A DNA stretch of 64,000 nt from Leptasterias polaris (Eukaryota > Echinodermata > Asteroidea > Forcipulatida > Asteriidae): contig JAZGTN010000063.1 in NCBI GenBank assembly GCA_037783415.1, forward strand, positions 248,001 through 312,000, given 5' to 3'. Made by a program: the position numbers and the translations under genes. Below are positions 28,201 through 40,200 of this stretch, in pieces. Below the pieces are notes generated by a model that saw only the letters and a program-made list of their open reading frames with translations, had not been told where the DNA came from and did not search any database. The number at the start of each line of letters is the position of its first letter. The stretch's first letter is position 1.

Positions 28201-31200
28201 ACAGCACTAAAAGCGAATTACTCTGTAAGCGCAATCAGAACAGGGTACATGATTAGCCTGTATAAATACAAAGAAAAATGCAAAAGAAAAAAGGTTTAAG
28301 TATACAAGTTACAAATAAATGTGAAGAAAATATGCATTTAGAATTATACTATACATAGTACATGTACAATACATTTATCCTGTACAGAACTATGGTGGGG
28401 ACATGTTTAAGAGAAATTCATCTCTCCAAGACACCTCACAAATCTAAATAACAAAGGAACTGGCAAAGGTGGCAGGGGATTAAACCAGCCTTCAAGAAGC
28501 TACACACCCCACTAGCTCTACTTAAGCTGCAACACCACCAGCAGTCCAGCATTCTCCTGAAGACGAGCAGAGTATACTGTTCGAAACGTCGAGACCAAAC
28601 CGGCTCTTTTCAGAGCCAACACTCCTCCCAAAAGAGATTATACACATGGTTGTACCCGCAAGTTCACTACTATTTACATTTATAGTTATAGTTACTTCTT
28701 ACTTTCAACACCATGCAAAGCTTCAAACACCACCTATGGAACTCATTAGGTATGCAAATCTCTAACCATAGAGAAAGGATGCTGTAATAAACTTCTTGAG
28801 AAAAGATTTGCACTGGCAAGGCATGGTCAATAGGCCCTACAAATGTACATCGCTTATTCACTAAAGAATATTTGGCAGAACAGCGTCTAGGCACACAGTC
28901 TCCCTTTTCTTCATGTGGCTTTTCCTTTACCATTACTTTGTTCGTCCCACTTTCTATTTTTATAAAGAACTTTGTACATGACGCTTCAAACGTTTTTAAA
29001 AGATGGCCGTTCGATACATGATTTTCACTCAATGCGCGGAGAAGCTTCATAGCTATATAAAAATCAATTTTGGGCCTAAGCTTTTTCCTATACTGTTGTT
29101 TTCTTGGCATGTTTAACAACAAAACTAAACCTCTCTTTGCATTGTACATGTATATCTAATACCATACAAATTTTTGTTGTGGTTCACACATGCTCAACTC
29201 ATAAACTGCTTTCACACGGCTACGTGTACTGTTCGCTCTGTAAACATAGCAATTCCCCATGCATTTCAAATTCCTGGGTAGCGGATTTTCCAACAAAGGG
29301 AAAATTAATGGTCGTCCAATCCTATGTATACTTATTTATAAATGCGACCACCTTTTGGAGTGAAATTCTCACAGGTTAGGCCTATACTATATTTTTTTTG
29401 TATATACCTTTATTTTTTATATACGATTAAAACAATGAAACGGTTCCAAAAACGGTGTGACTTTTATCGCAGACATTTTGAGTGTCAGTTTGATATGAGC
29501 TTGTAATACATTTATGGAGGACACAATCACAAATCACCCAAACCAATAGATATACCGGTAGACCCTTGTGGCTAAATACAGTGAATTTTAGCAAAAATAC
29601 ATTTGAAAGAAATTAGCCCATATTTGTCTCTATTTATCGTTTATACATAAATGGCACATTTCTCAAGCAAGTAAAGATATACACTTTTGCTGTTGAAACC
29701 AAAGTTCTGAGTCATCATCCCTTGTCCGTTCCGATAAAGCGCTCATCTCAGAAATATTGCAAGTAAACCCCAATGTTCTGAACGTTCACTGGTGTGTCAA
29801 TTATATTTAGTTTTTTATGAGGAACGTCCGCTGTCTGGCAGCAGAGAAATGAAAATAGTCTTGCTTTTAGGTACGCTGGTTTAACTTGCCGAGTAGAAAC
29901 CCAGGACCGAAGAAAAATCACAAAACAGCTTTCAGGCATGGACATTATTCGAAAGGTCGAAAAACAGACATATCCAATTATTTATATGAACAAAAAAATA
30001 ATTCACACAAAAGGTAATTGTAAATACCTACCGAGAAGAAAAAACATATATAAAAAACACGGTGTCATCAGATTATTTTCAAGCCTGCACTATTCTTAAA
30101 AAATAATGGTAGTTTGATTATTTATAAAGGTTTTTGTTATAACTGGTCACGACCACAGACAACACATATCAAAGGTATGAGGCAACGCTCCATGGCAACG
30201 CTCCATGGCAACACTGTTGCTAGGAAGGGCTTGAATCATTCCAATACCAAGGCACATGGTCTGACCCCAGCCAGATTAATTTCAATTGATGGAAAGTGAG
30301 ACACATAAAAGACGACTCTTTTTAAGCAAAGCTTCTTCCATAGTACTCCAGTGGCACCACAAAGGAAACGTTGTAACAATGGAGCTGTCAATCACCCTGA
30401 AGCCAGGGCGAATACTTTTTTTAGTCGGGATAAATTTATTTCAAAAACAGTCCCTATACAGGGTGTCCTTGACCTTACGTGCCTTTCCCCTATCTTTTTC
30501 AATGTTTATGTCAAGTGCTCGAAAATAACGAATGCAATTTGCTTCAAGATAACTCTTCATATCAACTACATTATCGGGGCTCTGGAAGTGTCACAACTTG
30601 TTGAGGTGCTGAGATAGTTATCAAAGGATGATACTTAAAACGTAAAATAACATCCCGAGATAATTTATCCGGAATGTCGTTTTTCTAAGATAATTTGTTT
30701 CCTTACATGATGACATCCCGAAAGTAGGGTCGTCTTCCAGATATATTTTATACTGGGATAACGACATTTTGAATTCTACTTTTCAAGGAGTCTTCATTCC
30801 GAGATAAATCAATTCCTGATGTCGTCATCTTACGTTTACGATGTAATCATCCTGCAAGAAATTGTAACAGGACCTCACTCAACAATTGGATGCACTTTTA
30901 AAGCTTCATAAATGGCAGTTCCAGAGCTTTGTTGAGTCTTGCATTTGTCAAAAAAATAAAAATAAACTAGACTTAACTTTTTGTTGTATAACAAAAAGAA
31001 GGTGTTCGGAATGACGTTCAATTTGGTCGTAACACATCCCAGTTTGAATACATGTAAGCTACATTTCAGCTTGACCAAGCATACTACTCAGTATATAGAT
31101 CTTGAACCTGCACCTGTAAGGTGACGTTTTGGATGTAACACATCCCAACCTGGATACATGCAAAGTTTCAGCTTGATTACCAAAGTCGTTCTGTACTTAT

Positions 31201-34200
31201 AAATCTTGTAAGAACTAGCAGTGGCTCAAATTTAATTGAAAAAATTGGTAAACATGACTGTTAGAAAATTGTACGATAAGTTTTTATCAAAAGTTAGTGA
31301 ATGAGTCTATTTAGAAACAAATTATTCCACAACTACTTTCACAAGAGTTTCTTCCTTCCATTGTTTAAACCCAATAAAGTTATAACTTTTTCCGTGCAAT
31401 TTGGACTTTATGTATTACATACTGAAGTACCTACTCATATCACGCATAGAACTGAAGCAGCACAGTGACCTAACTATGTCCCGAGTTTACATTAATCCAC
31501 TAATCCCAAAATGTATGTAGCGCCCGCTAGAGTTGACTTTTGAATTGCGAGTTTATTTACTTAATTGGTGTTTGGACGGCCATTGGATGGAAGGATAATG
31601 TTTCTTGATATGATCGGCTGGTTCCCTTTACTTGTTTTTATAATGATCACATAACAATTATGAAATAATCGTGTACGATTTTTTTCACAACAATGCTTAC
31701 ATGTTTAGAATGATAGAACATAAGAATCAAGTGTTTGACGGGCGCGGGCATCGATCTGCATGCTAGTTTCCATGGTAGTCGCTTTGGAATCAAAACCCAA
31801 TATTTTTGAATGATTATCCACTTGATTACAATCCTAAAGATGTTATTCAAAATAATAAATAAAGCTGCCACACTTCCTGTGTATACGAATGCAACAATTA
31901 AAAAGTCGTTATTTATCGACAAAATTGGACCTGAGTATTTCCCTTCTTTTCTCAGTCTTATTTGCACGGGAGAGAACAATATTAATCGGTCAAAAACTGA
32001 AGTATAACAAGGCACTTCCTGTTTCGACCGGAAGTAGAGGTAACGTAATGTCACACACACAATACAAAAATAAGACCTAAATTAATTTGGTATAATCCCG
32101 CAAAAAGCAACCTACGGTCTCATGTCCGTGATTTGATATGGAATTTCAAACATTACACAATTAATATTTAAAAACCTTGTAATTTGACATCCGATGAAGT
32201 CATGATGATATCACTGCAGCGGTGTCATCTACCTATGCATATCTAACTATGTGTGAAGATTAAAGTTTATGCGAGCTTAGGATGTGTCTTTTTTTATTGG
32301 ACAATCTTGAGGGAAAAGAAGACGACGAGATATGAATTCATGAAATGTTCAACTTTTGGTTAAAAAGCACACGATCAAAAGCATAGCATTTGTTTGTTAA
32401 CGAGGTTTGCATGGACGGCTGTTTTAGAGACTAACAAAGCGTATTGTCAAAAGCAGGTTGCGCGAACCTTGAACAGAGACTAGACCACAAGCATGTTTGA
32501 TGGACTTTGAACCTTGCGGATGATTTGCTCAACGTATACACACACACTACGTGATAAAAAACAGTAAACTGGTTTAGTACGCGTAGTGTGTGTGTAGCCC
32601 GTGGTTTGACAGCGGGTCAATAAATACACGTAATAATTGGTCAATATTTCAAATATTTGTATAAAAAAAAGGAATGACGTCATCATGTTGTTTCTTTAGA
32701 TTTACATAGTCAATATCACTGTCTTTCAACATGCCAAGTTTCAACTCAGTCAAACTTGTGGTTTTGTAAATACACGGCTTCAAAAAGTAAACCTTTAAGG
32801 CGATACCACGTGACACATGATGACGTCATCAATCTAAAACTTCACACATATGTTGTCTGCATGAAGGTCATCATGTATACCAATTTAGAAACGATTATCA
32901 TAAACTTCGCCACAGACATCTAGTAAAAGTGTATTTTTAATTGTTTTCAACCTGCCGCTAGAGGGCGCTCTTGACTTTTATGACGTCACTTGTCTTATTT
33001 TTTTAAACCAGACTCTTGCTCGACTATAACACCGTTAAACAAAACTTCAAAAAGTGTGCCACTTTTAAATTACAAGGCACTTCCTGTTTCTTCCTGTTTC
33101 GACCGGAAGTAGGGGTCAGGTCACGCACACAATAAAAAATGAAGACCCATATTACCTCTATATAATCCCGCAAAAAGTAACTAACGATCTCTTCATCTTG
33201 ATTTGATATGGATTTTTAATTTTTAATTTTAAAAACCTTGTAACTTGACACCTGATGACGTCATCATGACGTAAATGAAACGGTTTCGTCTCCTAATGGT
33301 TATCTAACTATGGTAGAAATTTCAAGTTTATATGAGCTTGGGAAGTGTGCTTTTGTTGCCGGACAATCGACGGCGAGAAGAAGAAGTAAAAAAAAAAAAA
33401 AAACGAACAATAAGAAGAGGTGTTCGGAGCTACGCTCCGCTCCGAACACCTAAAAAGTAAGAAGAAAAAAAAAACGGAACAAAAACAAGAGGTGTTCCGG
33501 GCGGAGTGCCCGAACACCTAACAAATTGTATATTTGTTGTTTGCTTTTTAAAAAAAACAAATCAAGGGGATATGAACCAGAAAATCCTATGAAAATTTTA
33601 ATAACATCAAAATAATTTGCTTTAATTTTGTTTTCTTGATATCACAAGTAGATATATTCCCATTTTGTTGATGAACAAACACTCATTCAAAAACCCTTTT
33701 TAGAGGGTTTGAAACAATTTGTTTTTAATGGCATGTTAATAAACAAACAGACATTTAAGTAACAGAATCCTAAAAGAGGCCCATACGATTTGTTTTTAAG
33801 GAAAAGTGTTTTATTTTTTACCCCCACGCATCCACGCATGTATCTGGCATGTTTAAGTTTGTTCTCAAGCCGCAGTATACTGAACAACTTAGTTGATTAA
33901 TGGGGATTAAATAGCACAGGCTTTGAAACGAAAGCCAGTCACAAACGACTCCCGTGGCATGGCAACACTGTTGCTAGGCAGCGCAAGAAATTTGTCAACG
34001 TTGCGCTGACGCGCCTTTGCCTTGAGCATTTATTTCAGTATTAAGCGGTGTAACCAATGACGGAAGTGCGATCCACTGAAATTGACCAATGGCGTCTTTA
34101 CTTGGACGACGGCGGCTGGTTTGTTTGAAAGGCTTGTTACAAACTCAAGCGGCACCACAAAGGAATAACGTTTCTTCGAAGCTGTACCATGTTGGACGGT

Positions 34201-37200
34201 TCGTTTGAACGTGGTACAACCGAAGTGTCAATCACTTTTGGTAAATCTATCGGGGGTAAATTTAATAGACATGGCCAGACATGGGTTTTTTAGGACGTAA
34301 AAACATCGGGGATCCACTTCGAGGAAAACAGAAAAGTTAACAAGAATAAATTCCAAGGGAATAAACAAAATGATTATTGCTGACTAATTGAGGCTCAAAC
34401 ATGTAATGAACGTCAATGTATGCCCTAAGCAAACATTAAAAAATAAGAAATAATCTCCATTCCAAGCTCAAGCAAGTAAAAAACAAAGGAAAGTTTGAAA
34501 TAAGTTATGCATCAATTGAAGACATTATGATATTACTCAGGACCACTTCTGTAACCATTTCCACATAAAAGACAAATTTTACCCAACCATCGTTTCGGCT
34601 TATTGTAACAGGTGACATTTTGAATTACAACATTAATTTAATGTTTTTTCGAACGAGTAGAATAATTATTATTTTCAAACCTTGTCATATTTCAATCACA
34701 AAAAGGTGTATTTTTTTTCCTCCCGTATCGCTCTTTCAATCTGGAAGCCGTCCCTGTGCGCTAACTGAAGCAAGCACACTGTCCGTTTGCTGCGTTCACC
34801 AGTGTATCGCAGACATTTTGAGTGTCAGTTTGGTATGAGCTTGTAATATATTTTGTGGAGGACACAATCACTTTTAAATCACCCAAACCAATAGATATAG
34901 ACCCTTGTGGCTAAATGAAATGAATTATAGCAAAAATACCTTTGAAAGAAATTAGCCCATATTTGTCTCTATTTATCGTTTATACATAAATGGCACATTT
35001 CACCAATATTAGTGGTAACTAGGTCAAAGGCTAAGTAACTGCTGTACAATAACCTGGAGTGCTGGTCCTTTGTGGATTTTTTTTTCTGTGAAAAGCAAAC
35101 CTGGATGGTAACAAGACAGTTGCAATGCTACTTTGCGAGGTGTAGTTGGGGAATATGGAATAAAAAAATAAATAAAAAAAATAAACGGAGTACTGACTTT
35201 TTAATTTAAAAAATGTTACTCAACAAGTCCACCTTGGCATTATGCAGTGGTAGTTGTTGCTAATTTTCTTCCGAAAAGTGATTGAATGTTGCATTTTGGG
35301 GCGGCAAATATATGGTGATTCCGTCATCCAAGTTAAAAGAGAGAGACACAAAAAAAAAAGAGAGAGGGAAGAGGTAAGTATTTTTTACGTAAAATCATAA
35401 TTCAAGGTGGTATTTGTTTTATTCAATAAAGTTGTGTTTAAAAGTATGTTTATTACTTTGATAATGGGTTATCAGTGCTGGCCCTGCTCATATTATTGAA
35501 GGCTAAGAATTATTATAGCAACTACAAATAATGGCTGAGGGCTGCTCCCTCCTAGCCACTCCCCATCGGATGGCGGCATACAAAGTGAAAACTGTATTAC
35601 AAGTTTAAGGGATTAAAAGATAAGGCTTAGTTGGCGAACAACAAAGCTGTCAATCATCCTGCCTGGGCATTTGCATTACATTTCTTTTTTCTTTCTTTCC
35701 CCCTTTCTTTTGGGGGGTTCACAGATCATGTAAGAGAGGTAGTGACCAATTGAAAACGATGACTTATATAATATGCTGTTTTACCACCTTGACTTGGGTA
35801 ATGTCAAATTCTTGATTCACGAGCACTTAAGATTTTAAATCGGGATTTTACCAGTACGGTCGGCCTTTACAATCTGAAACTTCACAAAGTCATAGAATAA
35901 CATTTTTGTCAACGCATTTTCTACCTCCCTCCATGGTCAACGATGGTAAAAGCTGAGCTACATAAAATAATAAGCAAACAAAAACAAACTTACTGAAATG
36001 TTGAGGTTTCTTCTTATATGCGAATCTCTACCAGAGTATCATTTGTGTCATGCAGAAGCATAATTTAAACAATCGGATTGAAAAGAAATAAGCAAGAATA
36101 AAGACTCGCTACCTTTTCTTAAAACCATGCCCTTAAACTTTGTGTCTCCATCCGCCCCCCCCCCCCCACATGTTCCCATTGTGTCGGTAGATTAATTGTT
36201 AGATTAAGGGAAAAGGTTCCACACCGGCAATGTTTTAATAAGGTTTTTGGACACTTCAACCTATTATATATTCATAATTATCTAATATGCAAAAGTTCCA
36301 GAACGGCAAAATTACTATTTACCACTCTTTGAAATACCCTTACTCTATATGTGGCACTCTTTTTAAGTACTCTAAAAACCCATGTGTACGAGAAATTTAT
36401 AAAAAAGGAGTGTTTAAAAGCATTAGTTCTAGCAAAAGAAGCTTTAAATTTATAATCAACCAAATGCCGACAACAGGGATAAGAAGAACTAATTGTTGTA
36501 CCGCAAAGGATTTTCTGTGCTGTGTGTGGTCGGCATAAGACAGCTGTGCTTTGTGTGGTCGGCACAAGACATCGGACCATATTACACAATAACTACTTCA
36601 CTCAGTTCAACGCAATCGGCAAATGGGTATCACTGAAGAATTCTCTGTAGGTCATTGTTTACGCATGAGCACTCCTCGTAAGCCCTCGTTCAACATGGTA
36701 AAGGGAGTACTCCCCGAAGAACCCGCTCCCGCTCGCAATCGCTCGAGATCGCTCGAAATCGCTCGTAATCGCTCGTAATCGCTCGTAGAAATTTTGATTC
36801 GGTAACGAGTATTCCCGAGTGACACGCGGGTACCCGTTCCTCGTTTGGATAACTACCTTTAATCATCACTGTACCTGCTGGACCTCTTCTTGGTTCTAAC
36901 CCAGATGACTGCGTTGCTAAGGTCTAATTGCCTCCAATGGGTAACTTAGATCACTCAATTGTCTCTGTTTCAGTGTCATATTCTTCTGTGGCAACTACAT
37001 TCCAGCCTTTTTTACTGTACTGTTTTTCAGTTTGGTAAAGCTGACTTGGATGGTTTTCATTATTTGGTTGTGCTGATGTGCCCTGGTTATTGATTCTAAA
37101 ACTTGGTCCTGATTTGGCAGCAGTCAATATGTTTCAATCGAGTAACCTTGGTATGTCAATTTACATCCCCTTACCTACCCATTCTCAACCTTGGTACACT

Positions 37201-40200
37201 CCAGCCAGTGCTGCAGCAATTACCCATTGTAATAGCCCATTGTAAACCCTTTTTTAAGAAGGAGCCTGTCATTTATCTTTATCAGATAGAGTGCAGAAAT
37301 ATTTTTTCTATCTTGTTGGTGAAGAGTTGGGATAAACGTTACAACCTCTTTCCCACCGTAGGTCTGTAGCCAGCCTCTGTTGAAACCGAGGACTTTGAAA
37401 AAGGGATCCGGGTGTTTGACAGCGAGGACGTGCTCGCTTCGTTTTTGTGTACACAAGCAATGGGGACGTCGCTAAAAAAAAAACTAAGTCCAAACAATGG
37501 GAGAACAAAGAGAAGTCCTCGATTAGCAGGATTCACAAACATTTGTGTGTGTGCGTGGGTGGGTAGGTATCCACATTCAAACCGGGGACCTATAACAAAA
37601 GGGACAATAGGTCCACGGTTGCTATCACAAAGGAAAGCATTGTGGTCCACGGTTGCTATCACAAAGAGTTGAACAAAGGAGGGTCCACGATTGCCGGTAT
37701 TTACACACGTGGGTGGGTGCGTGCGTGCGTGCGGGTGGGTGGGTAGGTATCCACATTCAAACCGTGGACCTATAACAAAAGGGACAATAGGTCCACGGTT
37801 GCTATCACAAAGGAAAGCATTGTGGTCCACGGTTGCTATCACAAAGAGTTGAACAAAGGAGGGTCCACGATTGCCGGTATTTACACACTTGGGTGCGTGC
37901 GTGCAAATAATAAATCAAAAAGGACTCAAATGCCAACTCAAAACTTGGTGTGTGGATTGGTCCTGTGATCCCCCCCCCCCCCCCCCCCCCCCAGAAGCTC
38001 CAGGTTTTTGGATTGGTCTCGGGATCCCTAAAAGAAGCCTATTGCTTTTGGACCCGAGGCCAAATGTCAAGGTCATTCTGGCTAAAACAAAAAATGTTGT
38101 TGGAGCGATAACTCGAGAAGGACTTTGCATATTAACTGCAAACTTGGTTTGTGGATTGGTCTCGGAATCCCCAAGAAGCATTGCTTTTGAACCCTAGGCC
38201 AAATGTCAAGGTCATTATGGCTAAAACAAAAGAAATGTTGTCTGAGCAATACCTCGAGAAGTGTACTTGTCATATCAACTCCAAACTTGGTTTTTGGATT
38301 GGTCTCGGGATCCCCAAGAAGCCTATTTCTTTGTAGCCCCTTGCTAAAAAATCAAAATACCAAGTCATAAACCACACGGGAAACTGATTCAGTAAATTTT
38401 AAATAATTTGTGGTTGAACAAAAAAAAATTGACTATACGAGCGGGATTTGAACCATCATCGTCATCATTTTAATAGCGGTTTTAACCAAGATCCTGTTCA
38501 CAACATCATGCCAGGAGTCTTTACATCATGTGTGGTGTCAGAGTCAATTCATTGGTATTCCTTAAAATTCATTAATGTTCTTTTTCTTTTGATCTGACAT
38601 ATTTTAAATTCCGCAAACCGGCGGTTTGCAAATAGTTAACATATTCTTTCGCGAGATCCCGCAATTTCCTTTCTATGTCTCCAGATTCGAGTGCGCAGGA
38701 AACGCCCCGTTTAACCTACTTTTAGTTATGCATAGTTACTCGCGCGTCACCCATAACTTTGGTAATGGTAATGGTCATTTTTTAGGCTAAGGCTTTTGTG
38801 TTTGTTCATGGTCACATTAATGAGTAAAACAGAGTTAATGTGGAGTGTGGAAATAAGTTGTGAATGTTAAAAGCAATGTGAGCTTGAGAGAGAGAGGACG
38901 TGCCTTGTGAGTTCGATTAAGGATCGAACAGAAGTGTACACATGTAGGTTGCCAACCATACCCAACAGGCGAGTGGACAGCCACCGTATAGGTATTCGGC
39001 CGGCCAACCAAAGTTACGGCCGAGAGCCACTTATAGTGAAACCACGTCAGATGTTAACCAATCTCTACGGCAACGCCAGCCTGAGGCCAATCTCCCCTCC
39101 AATTACCGTAAGTTTATTACTTTTTACGAAAGTTAAAAACTAAAAATAGTTTGATAAAATGTATGCTTTAGAATGTTAGGGACAAATCCCTCAAAATGCT
39201 AAATGCCCAGAAGTAATGGAAACGTCTAGAGTTGTACGAAGTATAGTTGCGAAATTAGTTATCGCTGTTTATAATTGATAACTCAACTGTTAGATGATCT
39301 GGTTCATTTTACTTATAGTAACAGTGATAGGGATAACTCCCTCAAGAACCTAAATGTTCATATGTGATGGAAACGCCAACGAAATTGTTTATCATAAACG
39401 ATGTATTTGATTGATGTGCATTGGTTTTGAAAAACCTTGTATTAGATGATTTGGTTAATTTCATTTATAGATGACCATTTAACCCCTGGATACGACGACT
39501 CCCTCAGTGCCAAATTCTGACCGGATCGTAGAGACGACCACGGCAGGGACAGGGACAGTTGTCAGTCGTTGGACGAGGTTCACCCTCAAGACGGAGGTCC
39601 TCCGGGAAAGGTTGAACGACATAATGTAGTATATTTGATTTAAATTATTGCGACTTAATGCTTGAAGCCAAATCGGCAGCATTTCAGCATTAGGAATATT
39701 TATTTAGTGTATGTTTGCCTGAAGGCTTGAGAAATTCACACAATCGTAAGAAACAGTGCATTATTATATTCTATTGTAAGTTCTGAAAGCCAGTACACGG
39801 TCAAGAGAAAGTGACCGTCAGTATATGGCATATTATTCAAAATATGCACCATTTGCAAGCTTGAAAATTGGACCCTTATATTTTCATAAGTGAAAGCTAA
39901 TTTTTATTTTTATATAGTGTAATTAACTAGGAGGTACCTGACATGTTATCATACACAATATTGACAACCGATGTCTTTCAACTACATGTAAATCGAGGTA
40001 AAAGGTTTGGAGTCTCGAACGTCAGCATTTTTGACGGACTTCAACTACCACTGTAGATGTAGAGGTATTTAAATGATCACATTTTTATATTTGCTGAGGT
40101 ACATATTTTCTTTTGCATGCTCAGGTTGTGGGGGCTGATGCCAAATACTTTAACTTTGAAAAAAAAAAAAAAAAAAAAAAAATTCGCGTCATTTTTTTCC

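Larger units (their letters stand above)
32640..33520 (-). repeat. Dispersed repeat copy B2 with two terminal hairpins
   Basis: Read on the minus strand it starts with hairpins (33490-33519, then 33418-33451), each followed by a T/C-rich tract with CTTCTT. TTCTTCTCGCC and the body with GACGTCATC (33255, and a further copy near 32820) follow, then CTTCCGG-type blocks. This is the same order as copy A at 14.5 kb. Copy B1 is a direct repeat of its body. Confidence 0.75.

Noticed and set aside
28561..28595. Hammerhead ribozyme core suggested by CTGAAGA, a 7-bp stem and GAAAC
   Set aside because: With the stem paired fully, the G required before AAA is used in the stem, and no convincing stem I or III with a cleavage site was found. 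It remains a resemblance only.
28670..29149. A host gene on the minus strand
   Set aside because: No domain, splice context or conserved motif; kept only as an unassigned open frame.
37339..37842. A 167-codon minus-strand open frame
   Set aside because: Generated by the 180-bp tandem duplication with a period divisible by three.
38520..38545. LTR retrotransposon primer-binding site (TGGTGTCAGAGT)
   Set aside because: No paired LTRs, gag or polyprotein nearby.
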